Assembly (NCBI GenBank): GCA_018433775.1
Contig: JAHDQN010000006.1
Span: forward strand, 102,771 to 166,770
Origin: Deltaproteobacteria bacterium
Lineage (GTDB): Bacteria; Desulfobacterota; Desulfomonilia; UBA1062
Length of the DNA stretch: 64,000 bases
Reading direction: 5' to 3'
Shown here: piece by piece, positions 1 to 9,772 of the stretch
Layout: every line of letters starts with the position of its first letter
How positions within the stretch are numbered: the stretch's first letter is position 1
Position numbers and translations under genes: made by a program
The notes under the pieces: model-generated
What the model was told of the DNA's origin: nothing
Databases searched by the model: none
Seen by the model: the letters and a program-made list of their open reading frames with translations, nothing else

Positions 1-68
1 GAACGACAGGGCTCTGCCTATCCTACTATTCTATGCATATGCTGCTTAAGAAAGGAGATCGTCCCGGT

Positions 69-1166
69 ATGAAGATCGCTCAGGTCGCCCCGCTCTTCGA
101 GCCGGTACCCCCGGAGCTGTACGGCGGATCGGAGCGGGTCGTTTCCCATCTCACGGAAGAGCTCGTCCGCAGGGGGCACAGCGTGACCCTGTTCGCGAGC
201 GGAGATTCCAGGACCAGCGCCCGGCTCTACAGCGTGGTGCCCAGATCGCTCCGTCTCGATCCGGGCATTCCCGATCCGTCGGCGTTCCATTTCGTGGAGC
301 TCGCCCATGCCTTTGCCCGCGCGGATGAGTTCGATGTGATCCACTGCCACAACGACTTCCTTGCCTTTCCCTTTGCGCGGTCGTGCCCGGTCCCCTGCGT
401 GCACACCCTCCACGGCCGGATGGACTTTCCCCACTGGAGAGATCTGATGGCCGTCTTTCCCGACATGCATCTCGTATCCATCAGCAACGATCAGCGCAGG
501 CCGCTTAGAGACCTGAACCTGAGCTGGGCCGATACCGTGTACCATGGCCTGCCGGAATCATCCTTCAGGCTCTACCCCGGAGAAGGCGGCTATCTGGCAT
601 ATCTTTCACGGATAGCCCGGGAAAAGCATCCCGAGATAGCCATCGAGGTGGCCAGGAGGAGCGGGATTCCCTTGAAGATGGCCGGCAAGGTGGACAAGGC
701 GGACCTGCCCTTTTTCACCCGGGAGATCGAGCCCCTGCTGGATCATCCCCTCATCGAGTATCTGGGCGAGATCCACGACGCCGAGAGGCCTGATCTGATC
801 GGAAACGCCATGGCGCTGCTCTTCCCCATCGACTGGCCTGAGCCCTTCGGCCTGGCAATGGTCGAGGCCATGGCGTGCGGGACCCCGGTGATCGCCAGGC
901 CGTACGGATCGGTCCCCGAGGTGGTCGATGACGGTGTGACCGGCTTTATCGTCTCAGGTATCGAAGAGATGGCCGATGCGGTCGGGAGGATCGGGAGCCT
1001 GGACCGCGAACGTTGCTCGCGGCATGCCAGGAACCGTTTTTCGGCAACGGTCATGACGGACAGGTATGAGCAGGTATACCAGGCCCTCATCGAAGGAGGG
1101 GCAGGCTATCGACAGGACACCCGCCGGTTCCTCCCTGCCGGAACGATGTCGGGCCGCATTGTATGA
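69..1166 (+). CDS. Glycosyltransferase family 4 (GT-B fold)
   Basis: A 365-residue retaining glycosyltransferase that probably moves a sugar from a nucleotide-sugar donor to an unidentified acceptor in the cytoplasm. The N-terminus (KIAQVAPLFEPVPPELYGGSE) is the usual GT4 acceptor-domain opening with the GG loop. The donor-domain signature EPFGLAMVE (E258 and E266, the E-X7-E pair) is present. The ATG at 69 is preferred over one at 33 because AAAGGAGA lies just upstream of it. It opens a run of four same-strand genes ending in a debranching-type glucosidase, so a role in glucan or trehalose metabolism is inferred; acceptor and product cannot be read from sequence. Confidence 0.85.
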   Translation: MKIAQVAPLFEPVPPELYGGSERVVSHLTEELVRRGHSVTLFASGDSRTSARLYSVVPRSLRLDPGIPDPSAFHFVELAHAFARADEFDVIHCHNDFLAFPFARSCPVPCVHTLHGRMDFPHWRDLMAVFPDMHLVSISNDQRRPLRDLNLSWADTVYHGLPESSFRLYPGEGGYLAYLSRIAREKHPEIAIEVARRSGIPLKMAGKVDKADLPFFTREIEPLLDHPLIEYLGEIHDAERPDLIGNAMALLFPIDWPEPFGLAMVEAMACGTPVIARPYGSVPEVVDDGVTGFIVSGIEEMADAVGRIGSLDRERCSRHARNRFSATVMTDRYEQVYQALIEGGAGYRQDTRRFLPAGTMSGRIV

Positions 1167-1319
1167 AGAGTGGTCAAGGACGCCGGTTTTTCTCCAGGGA
1201 GAAGAATCTTGTGTCCTGTGACGGCACGGCCCGGCTTCACGGGTTGCCGTCTTCTCCGGTGCACGAGGTCAGGTCCGTCAGGTAACGAATATGACCAAGG
1301 ATCCCAAAGGGTCGCTGCA

Positions 1320-2036
1320 ATGGATGCCAAGCACAGGGATGTTCCCGTTCCCTTCAGGTTTCTCAAGGCGGTCTATCTGGCGGAAGTGACCAACCAGAGG
1401 GCGACATCCTTGAGCCAGCTGCTGATGGAGGTGACCACCACCTCCCAGTGGTCGCTCTTCTTTCATCTGCACCAGCACTTTTTCCGTGACCCGCATATCA
1501 TCCCGGAATACCCCAACGATTTTTCCTCGTGGGTCCACACCTATCTGGCCGAAGATGCGGTCGCGGAAAAGCTCGCCAACCTGAATCTGGTCCGCAGCAT
1601 GGACCTGGAGCTGGTGCGCCGTGAAATCTGCACCATTCTGGCACAGCATCTCCAGGCATTCTCCGGCGAGCGCCATACCTCACCCGAGAATGCCTTCATA
1701 TTCTGCAAGCCCCGTCTGGCCGTGCTCGATACCGGCCGCATCGCCCGCACGCTCGATGAGTTCATCGGCATCCTCAAGGACATGGACAGCGATACCGTGG
1801 GATACCATCTCTTCATCGCACCCAGACTCCTGTCCGAGACCATGGTGAACGACTTCTCGCTCTGGTTCCGGCAGCGGGGGCATCATCGGCTTGCAGACAG
1901 GCTCGATTCGTTCGACCCGTACCTCAAGAGCCTCAGGGAAAACCATGATTTTCTCCTGGCCCTGATCGAGAGCGAGTGTGCAAGTTCTCACGCGGAGGGG
2001 TATGATGATAGAAAAGTACCGGAATATCGCTCCTGA
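1320..2036 (+). CDS. DUF5752-type protein of the trehalose/glycogen cluster
   Basis: A 238-residue soluble protein without signal peptide or membrane segment. It looks like the DUF5752 family, which I recall as found beside GT4 trehalose-synthase-like and debranching genes; this is family recall, not a visible catalytic motif. The segment HLHQHFFRDPHIIPEYPNDF and the tryptophan-rich first half are distinctive. I chose the ATG at 1320, with AAAGGG eight bases upstream; a GTG at 1170 would add 50 residues that look non-coding. Its end overlaps the next gene by about 30 bases, suggesting translational coupling. Biochemical role unknown. Confidence 0.7.
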   Translation: MDAKHRDVPVPFRFLKAVYLAEVTNQRATSLSQLLMEVTTTSQWSLFFHLHQHFFRDPHIIPEYPNDFSSWVHTYLAEDAVAEKLANLNLVRSMDLELVRREICTILAQHLQAFSGERHTSPENAFIFCKPRLAVLDTGRIARTLDEFIGILKDMDSDTVGYHLFIAPRLLSETMVNDFSLWFRQRGHHRLADRLDSFDPYLKSLRENHDFLLALIESECASSHAEGYDDRKVPEYRS

Positions 2037-3291
2037 CAAGATCCTCTCCGAGATCAGCGCCCTTGCCGCGGCGCTGAAGGGGCATACCCTGCAGCATGTC
2101 AGCTCCACCCGCAGCGGGGGAGGGGTTGCGGAGATCCTCAATCGTATGATTCCCTGGACCGTATCCCTGGGCATTCCCACCACCTGGGATGTCATTGACG
2201 GGAGACAGGACTTTTTTGAAGTGACCAAGTCCATCCACAATGCCCTGCAGGGATCGGATGTCGAGATATCGTGCTGCAACAAGGAGATGTATCTCGCTCA
2301 CCTCGCGCACAACTCCGGCAGGATCGAGCCCGCCGCCGACGTGGTGGTGGTCCACGACCCGCAGCCCGTCTTTCTCATCGAATATTTTCCCCACCGGCGC
2401 AAGTCCATGGTCTGGCGCTGCCATATCGATCTATCCCGGCCCATGCCCGCCATATGGCGGTTTCTGCGTCCGGCAATCAACAAATACGCCATGGCCGTGT
2501 TCCACATCCCCCATTTCGCGCAGAAGGACCTCACCATCCCCAAGGTGCTCATCAGCCCGTCCATCGACCCGCTCTCAGAGAAGAACCGGGAGCTCGCGCA
2601 GGAAGAGATCACTCGCATTGTCGAAAGCTTCGGCATCGACCGCGGCCGGCCCATCATTATCCAGGTATCGCGGTTCGACCGGTTCAAAGACCCCATGGGC
2701 GTGGTCGCTGCATTCAGGCAGGTCCGCCGGCACTTCGACTGCCAGCTCGTTCTCGCCGGAGGCAGTGCGACCGACGATCCGGAAGGACCCATGGTCCAGG
2801 CCGAGGTCGAGGAGACTGCAGCCGGGGACCCGGACATCTTCGTCCTCTTCCAGCCCACTGACCTGGAGGTCAATGCCCTGCAGCGGGCCGCGGACATCAT
2901 AGTCCAGAAGTCCACGAGAGAAGGCTTCGGCCTGACCGTCACCGAGGGCATGTGGAAGGGCAAGCCCGTGATCGGGGGCGCGGTGGGGGGGATTCCCGCC
3001 CAGATCATCCACGGCGAGACCGGGTACCTTGTCAATTCGCCTGAAGGAGCGGCCTACCGCATCCGCTACCTGCTGAGCCATCCGCACGTGGGCAGCGTTA
3101 TGGGGGCCAGGGGGCGGGAGCACGTGCGGTACAACTTCCTCATCACCCGTCATGTCCGCGACTACCTGCTCCTCATGCACCACGTGATGCAGAACGAGAG
3201 CGAGCGGCCGGTTTTTGTCGGGGGTATTCCCGAAAAGGGCGGAAGACCGGGAGACGGGAAGGTTGCGGCGCAGGCCGGCAGGGAGCCCTGA
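2005..3291 (+). CDS. TreT-like trehalose synthase / GT4 glycosyltransferase
   Basis: A 428-residue GT4 enzyme resembling trehalose glycosyltransferring synthase (TreT), which joins NDP-glucose and glucose to make trehalose. Visible marks are the N-terminal SSTRSGGGVAEIL nucleotide/acceptor loop, VVVHDPQP in the acceptor domain, VSRFDRFKDP at the start of the donor domain, and E-X7-E with E306 and E314 in EGFGLTVTE. GGAGGGG at 1994-2000 favours the second of two adjacent ATG codons (2005). The stop TGA shares its last base with the ATG of the downstream glucosidase. Substrate specificity is inferred from family likeness and neighbours. Confidence 0.75.
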   Translation: MIEKYRNIAPDKILSEISALAAALKGHTLQHVSSTRSGGGVAEILNRMIPWTVSLGIPTTWDVIDGRQDFFEVTKSIHNALQGSDVEISCCNKEMYLAHLAHNSGRIEPAADVVVVHDPQPVFLIEYFPHRRKSMVWRCHIDLSRPMPAIWRFLRPAINKYAMAVFHIPHFAQKDLTIPKVLISPSIDPLSEKNRELAQEEITRIVESFGIDRGRPIIIQVSRFDRFKDPMGVVAAFRQVRRHFDCQLVLAGGSATDDPEGPMVQAEVEETAAGDPDIFVLFQPTDLEVNALQRAADIIVQKSTREGFGLTVTEGMWKGKPVIGGAVGGIPAQIIHGETGYLVNSPEGAAYRIRYLLSHPHVGSVMGARGREHVRYNFLITRHVRDYLLLMHHVMQNESERPVFVGGIPEKGGRPGDGKVAAQAGREP

Positions 3292-5468
3292 TGGCGGAAG
3301 ATATCATCAATGTCTCGGGAGAGCACTATGTCCTGGCCACCACGGCCCTGGCCGCGGAGCAGAACCGTATCGTCAAGCACGAAGACACCTTTGCGGTGTT
3401 CGACACCCACGGGGACATCCGGTCCCGGATTTTCAGCACCCAGGGACTGTTCCACAACGGCACCCGCTACCTGTCCGAATATCAGCTTTCTTTCGAGGGA
3501 AGGAGGCCCCTTCTTCTGAGCTCGGACATCAGCCGGGACAACCATCTCATTACCATCGACCTCACCAACCCTGACCTGATCCTGGATGCAAAGCAACAGA
3601 TCCAGCGGGGCTCGATCCATATCTTCCGATCCAAATTTCTCTGGAAGGGGCGCTGCTATGAGAAGTACCGGATAAGAAACTACGATCTGGCCCCGCTGTC
3701 ATTCGCCATTGCCGTGGCCATGGCCTCAGACTTTGCGGACATCTTCGAGGTCAGGGGAATGACGAGAACCAGCAGGGGCGAGCACGGGGAGATCTTTGCA
3801 GGAGAAGGCCTGATCGACATCCCCTATATGGGTCTTGACAAGATCCTCAGACGCACGCGCATCGAGTTTTCCCGGGAGCCGGATGCGATCGGACCGGACA
3901 GGGCTGAGTTCTCCATCCGGCTCGGGAGGCACGAGGAAATCGAGTTCGAGGCGATCGTCTCCTGCCTGGAAGAGGGGCGAGCGGCACCGAAAAAGGTGGA
4001 TTCTTATGCCAGGGCCTATCAGGAGTCTGCACGGCTTTTCCGCACGGCCAGGGGGCGTGAGAGCGTGATCCGGACCTCCAACGAGGAGTTCAACACCCTG
4101 GTGGAGCGTGCCGTCTCCGACCTGCGCATGCTGTTGAGCGAGGTGGACGGCGGCATTCTCTATCCGGACGCAGGCATTCCCTGGTTTTCAACACCCTTCG
4201 GACGGGACGGCCTCATCACGGCCTGGGAGACCCTCTGGTTCAATCCGGACATCAGCCGGGGCGTGCTCGAGTACCTGGCATTCAACCAGGCGCGCGAGGT
4301 CGTGGAAGAACAGGACGCCGAGCCCGGCAAGATCCTCCACGAGGTGCGCATGGGCGAGATGACCAACACCGGTGAGCTCCCCTTTTCGAAGTATTACGGC
4401 AGCGCGGATGCAACGCCTTTCTTCATCATGCTGGCGGGCGACTATCTTCTCCGGACGGGAGACACGGAGTTCATCGAGATGCTCTGGCCCCGGATCAGGC
4501 AGGCACTTGTCTGGATCGACGAGTACGGCGACAGGGACGGCGATGGATTCGTGGAGTATGAACGCATGAGTGCTCACGGCCTTAAGAACCAGGTGTGGAA
4601 AGACTCCTTCGATTCCATGTTCCATGAAGACGGCAGCCTTGCCGAGGCCCCCATCGCGGCTTGCGAGGTGCAGGCGTACGTGTTTGCCGCCAGGAAACAG
4701 GCGGCCTTTATCGGGAAGCGGCTGGGCCTTGAGAAGATAGCAGACGATCTCCTGGCGCAGGCGGAGGATCTTCAGAAGCGCTTCGAGCTCGTCTTCTGGG
4801 ACGACAGGCTCCCGGGCTACGTTCTGGCGCTTGACCGGGAGAAGAGGCCCTGCCGGGTGAGGGCCTCGAACATGGGGCACTGCCTCTTTGCCGGCATCTC
4901 TTCCCCCGACCGGGCCAGAATCGTCACCGAAGCCCTCCTGGACAGCTCGTTCTTCAGCGGGTGGGGCGTGAGAACCCTGGCCAGGGGACAGCCCCGCTAC
5001 AACCCCATGTCTTACCACAACGGTTCCATCTGGCCGCACGACAATGCCATCGTCGCGGACGGCATGGCGCGCTACGGCTGGAAGGAGGAGGCCGGACGGA
5101 TTCTCGAGGCCATGTTCCACATGAGCCGGTTCACGGAGCTGGGCAGGCTGCCCGAGCTCTTCTGCGGCTTCGAGCGCAGGCCCGATCAGGGGCCGACGCT
5201 CTACCCCGTTGCCTGTTCGCCTCAGGCGTGGGCCGCGGCGAGCGTCTTTTCCCTGCTGAGGTCCTGCCTGGGGCTCACCATCCGGGCAACCACACAGGAG
5301 GTCCACTTCAGCAGGCCGTATCTGCCGGAATTCCTGGATGCCGTCCACATCCAAAACCTCACGGTAGGCGACGGGACGATCGATTTTTCAGCCATACGGC
5401 ATCACAATGATGTGAGCATCCAGGTGACGGAAAGGAAAGGAGCACTGTCGGTCTCGATCGACAAGTGA
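3291..5468 (+). CDS. Amylo-alpha-1,6-glucosidase-type glycogen debranching protein
   Basis: A 725-residue two-domain protein. Residues 1 to about 230 match the N-terminal beta domain of bacterial glycogen-debranching proteins (GLFHNGTRYLSEYQL). The rest is an (alpha/alpha)6 glucosidase domain with FSTPFGRDGLITAWE near residue 300 and GSIWPHDNAI near residue 577, where the acidic catalytic residues of this family sit. It probably hydrolyses alpha-1,6 or related glucosidic bonds in stored glucan. No signal peptide, so cytoplasmic. Its ATG overlaps the TreT-like stop by one base, a sign of one operon. Confidence 0.85.
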   Translation: MAEDIINVSGEHYVLATTALAAEQNRIVKHEDTFAVFDTHGDIRSRIFSTQGLFHNGTRYLSEYQLSFEGRRPLLLSSDISRDNHLITIDLTNPDLILDAKQQIQRGSIHIFRSKFLWKGRCYEKYRIRNYDLAPLSFAIAVAMASDFADIFEVRGMTRTSRGEHGEIFAGEGLIDIPYMGLDKILRRTRIEFSREPDAIGPDRAEFSIRLGRHEEIEFEAIVSCLEEGRAAPKKVDSYARAYQESARLFRTARGRESVIRTSNEEFNTLVERAVSDLRMLLSEVDGGILYPDAGIPWFSTPFGRDGLITAWETLWFNPDISRGVLEYLAFNQAREVVEEQDAEPGKILHEVRMGEMTNTGELPFSKYYGSADATPFFIMLAGDYLLRTGDTEFIEMLWPRIRQALVWIDEYGDRDGDGFVEYERMSAHGLKNQVWKDSFDSMFHEDGSLAEAPIAACEVQAYVFAARKQAAFIGKRLGLEKIADDLLAQAEDLQKRFELVFWDDRLPGYVLALDREKRPCRVRASNMGHCLFAGISSPDRARIVTEALLDSSFFSGWGVRTLARGQPRYNPMSYHNGSIWPHDNAIVADGMARYGWKEEAGRILEAMFHMSRFTELGRLPELFCGFERRPDQGPTLYPVACSPQAWAAASVFSLLRSCLGLTIRATTQEVHFSRPYLPEFLDAVHIQNLTVGDGTIDFSAIRHHNDVSIQVTERKGALSVSIDK

Positions 5469-5581
5469 CATACTTGAGCTGTCGGCGCATTCCCGGTGCG
5501 GGACTGCCGCTGCATCGTGGCGCCGGTCAAACCCTCTCCCGGCGCCGGGGCGTCACCCGTCGTAGGGGAGCAGTACGGAGG

Positions 5582-6700
5582 CTACATCCAGCCTCTGCTC
5601 AGGCGGTCCTGGAGCTGGCCGCTGACGAAGCCCTTCCACTCGCTTTTGACGACCTCGGTTGCGTCTGCGGACGTGTAATGCCCTTTGAGCAGCTTGTAGC
5701 CGGTCTCGAGCATGGTGTTGGAAAACGGGTTGTCCCCCAGCCCCAGCTCGGTCCCTTGGATCATCGCCTTGTCGATCTCGTGTATGATGGCTTGGTGGTC
5801 GCCGGGGCCGCCGTTTTTCAGCGTGCCGACCAGGCGCTGAGGCTCGAGTGTCCCGAAGAGATTGCCCGTGAAATCCTCCATTCTCTCCGTGTACCCGGCC
5901 ATGAGCTCGATGTTTCGCGCATATGAGGGCAGGGCATTTTTGAGCAGCTTCTTTGTGATGTTTTTGACCGTATTGCGGGCCACCTTACGCGCATGGTCCA
6001 GGCCCGACTCCATGATGCCTTCCTGCAGGGTTGAGGTCTCACAGGCAAGGGGTTCGGGAGGCCGCACCATGCTCGGCCGCACCACCTCCGGAGCCCCTGT
6101 TCCCAGGATCGGGGCCGTTGCGGTATCCCAGCCCGTCTCCAGCGGCACACCCTCGACCGGGCCCATGCCCGGATCCGACGGCATCACGGCAGGGTTGGAC
6201 GGCACGCCGAAGAAGGCCGTGCCCTGGCCTTGGCCGGGCACGCTGAACACGTCGTCCAGGCTCTCCGCCATCTCGCGGTCCCTGCCGTCCCAGAACGTGC
6301 GCAGGCGGTCGGCGGAGATGATCCGCTGCTGGCGCTGCTCTTCGGCAAGCCTCTGCTGCTCGGCCTCGGCCATTGCCCGTGCCGCCTCGGCCTCGGCTGC
6401 ATCAGCGGCATTCATGGCATCGAGGATGCTCAGGACCATGAGCCCGGTGGAGAGGGCGTTCATGGCGGCCATGTTCGATGAGGAGGGCCGGCTGGCCGTT
6501 GGCCTTGCCTTGGGGGGCGTGATTTTCTTCACATAAGTGGGCGGCCGGCTGGGATAGTAGGTCGGCTGCGGGATGGAGCGGTCGATCGTCTGGTTGGTGA
6601 GGGTTTCGAGTTGACCGATCGCGCTCTCGGCCGGGGCCGCAGACGGGGCCGCGATGAAGAGCACGGCGGCGATAACTGCTGCAAGACGGGCACATGTCAT
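5582..6700 (-). CDS. Exported protein of unknown function, Ala/Glu-rich coiled coil
   Basis: A 372-residue protein with a clear signal peptide (CARLAAVIAAVLFIAAPSA, cleavage near ESAIGQ). After a proline-rich spacer there is a short Ala/Glu/Gln-rich coiled-coil stretch around residues 115-145 (AADAAEAEAARAMAEAEQQR). No known domain recognised. The ATG at 6700 follows AAAGGAGAAAG; an upstream GTG-type start would put charged residues before the signal peptide. It is the last of four consecutive minus-strand genes for exported proteins (from 11068) and probably works with them at the envelope. Confidence 0.7.
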   Translation of the reverse strand: MTCARLAAVIAAVLFIAAPSAAPAESAIGQLETLTNQTIDRSIPQPTYYPSRPPTYVKKITPPKARPTASRPSSSNMAAMNALSTGLMVLSILDAMNAADAAEAEAARAMAEAEQQRLAEEQRQQRIISADRLRTFWDGRDREMAESLDDVFSVPGQGQGTAFFGVPSNPAVMPSDPGMGPVEGVPLETGWDTATAPILGTGAPEVVRPSMVRPPEPLACETSTLQEGIMESGLDHARKVARNTVKNITKKLLKNALPSYARNIELMAGYTERMEDFTGNLFGTLEPQRLVGTLKNGGPGDHQAIIHEIDKAMIQGTELGLGDNPFSNTMLETGYKLLKGHYTSADATEVVKSEWKGFVSGQLQDRLSRGWM

Positions 6701-6736
6701 AACGCTTTCTCCTTTCACGGGCTGCTCGGGGTGCGT

Positions 6737-8317
6737 CTAGTGCGCCCGGAGCTTTCCGAGCTCTTCCATGGCGGCCTTCTTGAACAGAGGGTCAGCCGCT
6801 GCCTTTTCGAAATCCTTTGCCGCGTCGTCCGTGCGGCTTAAGCCTGCGAGGCACCTGCCCCGGGCAAGGTGTGCCTCTGAGTCTCCGGGGGCCAGCTCCA
6901 GGGCCTGGTCGAGCACCTTGAGGCCCTCATCCAGGCGGCCATTTCCGGCCAGCGCGGACCCGTAGGTGACATAGGCCCAGGGCTGACCGGGATCGAGCTT
7001 CAAGCCTTTGCGGCTGTCGGAAAGGGCGTCTTCGGTCCTGCCCTTGAGGAGACTGATGTTCGCCCTCACGAGCAGGGCCGTGACCTCGTCGGGCTCGAGG
7101 GTGAGTGCATTGGTGCTGTCTTCGAGTGCTGCATCGAGCGAGCCTTCTTTCAGGTGCGCGAACGCGCGCAACGCGTATGCCGTGCCCGAGAGCGTGGCCG
7201 TGAGCGACGCGGTGCAGTCGTCGGCCGCCTGGCGGTACCTGCCCAGCATGATGCAGGTCATTGCCCTGTCGAGCAGGACACCCGCATCCCGGGGGGCGAG
7301 CTTCACCGCCTGATCGTATGCCTCGAGCGCCCGTTCGAGCTCTCCCTTCTCGCGGAAGGTCCTGCCGGCGAAGCGGTGGAAGTCCGGGTTGCCGGGGTCG
7401 ATTTCGATGCCGCCGGCTGCGTACTGGCCCAGGGCCTCGAAGTCGCCCAGCGCAATCGATGCCTGGCAGGCGGTGAGGAAGGGCCGGGTGTCGCGGGAGC
7501 CCAGCGTGATGGCCGTGTAGGCGTCCCTGGCCGCGGCTTCCCACTGGCCGCCGCGGGAGAGCACCTCTGCCCGGGCGATGTAGGGAGCGATCGCCTCGGG
7601 GCTGAGCCTGACGGCTGCGGTAAAGTCCTTTGCCGCATCGGCGAGCGCTCCCGAGCCGGCATATGCCCTGCCCCGGTGGTAGAAGGCCTCGGCCGATTCC
7701 CCGTCCAGCGATATGCTCTTATCCAGATCCGCCATCGCCTCCTGCCACATTCCTTTCTCGACATGGGCACGTCCACGGTTCAGCCATGCGGCCGGATCGT
7801 CCGGATTGAGGGCGAGGGCTTTCGAGAACGTCGCAGCAGTGTTGTCCCAGTCGCGCATCTCGCGGCAGGCGATCCCCTGGACGATCAGGGCGTCGTAGAG
7901 TTCCGGGTCGATCTCCAATGCGCGACGGGCATCGGAGAGGGCTTGCCGCCAGCCGCCTCTGAACGAGTGGATCCAGGCGCGCTCGAGGAGTATGCGAGCG
8001 TCGCCGGGGAAACGCTTGACGGCTTCGTCGGCCTGTTTCAATGCCGCATCGTTTTCCCCCAGCATGCGCATGGCCCGGAGCAGGTACGCCAGGGGGCCGG
8101 GGTTGGTTGCATCCTTTCCGGCAGCCTCCGATGCCGCAGCCAGGAGCTCGAGCCACCTGCCTTCGTGCGCCAGCGAGGCAAGGCAGCATTCAACTTCCTG
8201 AGCCGGGCCCTGAGCGGAGGGCCCGCGGGCCCCCGCCGGCTCTTCGGCCGTGACTCTCCCCGGCACGGAGAGCACGGTGACAAGACCCAGGATCAGGGCA
8301 GCGGCTGTTTTGCGCAT
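6737..8317 (-). CDS. Exported TPR-repeat protein
   Basis: A 526-residue protein with an N-terminal signal peptide (KTAAALILGLVTVLSVPGRV) followed almost entirely by tetratricopeptide repeats, seen as recurring ALxxDPxxxxAYxxRGxA-type 34-residue units such as PDDPAAWLNRGRAHVEKGMW. TPR solenoids are protein-binding scaffolds; location should be periplasmic. The start is set by GAGGAGGCATGCC before the ATG. It lies 12 bases after the lipoprotein gene ending at 8330 and 36 bases before the coiled-coil gene, so it is probably cotranscribed. Partner unknown. Confidence 0.85.
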   Translation of the reverse strand: MRKTAAALILGLVTVLSVPGRVTAEEPAGARGPSAQGPAQEVECCLASLAHEGRWLELLAAASEAAGKDATNPGPLAYLLRAMRMLGENDAALKQADEAVKRFPGDARILLERAWIHSFRGGWRQALSDARRALEIDPELYDALIVQGIACREMRDWDNTAATFSKALALNPDDPAAWLNRGRAHVEKGMWQEAMADLDKSISLDGESAEAFYHRGRAYAGSGALADAAKDFTAAVRLSPEAIAPYIARAEVLSRGGQWEAAARDAYTAITLGSRDTRPFLTACQASIALGDFEALGQYAAGGIEIDPGNPDFHRFAGRTFREKGELERALEAYDQAVKLAPRDAGVLLDRAMTCIMLGRYRQAADDCTASLTATLSGTAYALRAFAHLKEGSLDAALEDSTNALTLEPDEVTALLVRANISLLKGRTEDALSDSRKGLKLDPGQPWAYVTYGSALAGNGRLDEGLKVLDQALELAPGDSEAHLARGRCLAGLSRTDDAAKDFEKAAADPLFKKAAMEELGKLRAH

Positions 8318-8329
8318 GGCATGCCTCCT

Positions 8330-9673
8330 CTATTTGCCGGTGGCTCTCGCCGCCGCTTCCTGCTTGACGGCGGCCAGGACTGGCTTCAAGACCTCGATGC
8401 GCTGGCGGCAGAGGATGGAGAGCTCCCGCTCGGGAAGGGGGTCGCCTTCACCCTTTTCCACCATGGCCTGGGCCCGGTCTTTGGCGCGCTCGGAGGTTTC
8501 GTTCAGCTCCAGGATCGCCTTCTCGATCCGGGTCGCCAGGTCGAGCAGGGCATCGCGGCCCTCCAGCTTCAGCAGTTTCTCCAGAGAGCGGTTCTTGGCC
8601 TCGAGCAGGACGCCGTTGCTCCAGCGCAGGTTGTCCATCCGGTCGGGGCCGGAGAGATCCGGGGTGTCGACGAAGTCCTTCAACGGCGGCTCCTCGATTA
8701 CGCGCGCGATCACCCGGGCGGGCGCCCCGCCTTCGATGAGCGTGCTCACGGCCGTGAGCCTGCCGGTGTTCCGCAGATATCCGTTCACCGGGACCCATGT
8801 GCCGCTCTCGCTGCGCCGGGCCACGACCAGCCGGGCATAGGGCTTCGAGTCGCGCTCCGGCTTCTCGTGAAAGAGCGCGGCGGCAAACGACATCGCCTTT
8901 CCGCTCTCCGGAGAGACGACCGGGGCCAGGAAGCTCCAGCACCTCTGCCCGTCGATGGAGAGTTCCTGCGGGCGCGACTGCCTGGCAAGAAAGGCCGCCT
9001 CCAGCGAGGCGACATCGATCGAGCGCAGGTTCCTGACGATCGCCTCGATCATGATGTCGGCGTTATAGGTCATGTACTTGTCTCCCACGGCATACGGGTC
9101 ACCGGACAGCGGGATGCCCAGGAGGACCGTGTCGCGGGGCAGGTCCGCCTCTCCCGGTACCGGGAGGCTACCCAGCGGGGTGAAGAGGGTAACCCACATC
9201 GCAAGCTCGGTATCGAAATGTACCTTTGAGTCCACCAGGTTGTCTCCGATGGCGTTACGGACGTCCGTCGCCACCTCGTGGCTCGTGACGATCTTCCCGG
9301 TAAACGGAACGATGCCCAACGTGAAAGCCGACAGCATTACCGGAAGATCCATTCCGCTGTTATCCTCCCTGATACCGGCCCTTACCGTTATCGGCAGAGC
9401 CGTCAGGCCGTCGGTGAACAGCCCGGGGTAGAGCGCCTTGGCCCGCTCCTGCAGCCGGCCGGCGGTGAGACGGTACTTCTCCATTGCAGGCGGGATTTCC
9501 TTGTCATGGACATCGGTGTAGCCCACGATGCAGAACCGGGCCTGGCCGAGCTCGAGCCCGGGGTCGCCCGAGGGCTTCAGGGTGCTTGTCACCCGCTGTG
9601 AGACGCACCCGCTCATGAGCAGGCATACCGTAATCACTCCCCACCATCTCAAAGATGCCCGGTACGTATTCAT
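8330..9673 (-). CDS. Putative lipoprotein, paralogue of its upstream neighbour
   Basis: A 447-residue protein with a lipoprotein signal peptide ending in the lipobox LLMSGC (C23), so probably membrane-anchored. It shares with the 9773-11068 product the segment right after the lipid-modified Cys (TSTLKPSGD) and a long C-terminal block of about 110 residues (DTPDLSG, LRWSN, VLLEAKNRSLE, LLDLATRIEK, AKDRAQAMVEKGEGDP), about 70% identical by eye, and the middle aligns more loosely. The C-terminal block is predicted helical. No known domain recognised. CAGGAGGATCC precedes the ATG. A tandem duplication is the simplest origin. Confidence 0.75.
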   Translation of the reverse strand: MNTYRASLRWWGVITVCLLMSGCVSQRVTSTLKPSGDPGLELGQARFCIVGYTDVHDKEIPPAMEKYRLTAGRLQERAKALYPGLFTDGLTALPITVRAGIREDNSGMDLPVMLSAFTLGIVPFTGKIVTSHEVATDVRNAIGDNLVDSKVHFDTELAMWVTLFTPLGSLPVPGEADLPRDTVLLGIPLSGDPYAVGDKYMTYNADIMIEAIVRNLRSIDVASLEAAFLARQSRPQELSIDGQRCWSFLAPVVSPESGKAMSFAAALFHEKPERDSKPYARLVVARRSESGTWVPVNGYLRNTGRLTAVSTLIEGGAPARVIARVIEEPPLKDFVDTPDLSGPDRMDNLRWSNGVLLEAKNRSLEKLLKLEGRDALLDLATRIEKAILELNETSERAKDRAQAMVEKGEGDPLPERELSILCRQRIEVLKPVLAAVKQEAAARATGK

Positions 9674-9772
9674 CGTGGATCCTCCTGTTTTTTCATGATG
9701 CTGAATGTTCGTTCCAGCCGCCTGTCCCGGCCCGGCCGGGGTCGTTTGTGACGAATTGTCTTCTCCTGTTCC

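Noticed and set aside
7154..9229. A 691-codon plus-strand frame over the TPR and lipoprotein genes
   Set aside because: It spans two real genes in antisense and lacks a ribosome binding site and any recognisable fold.
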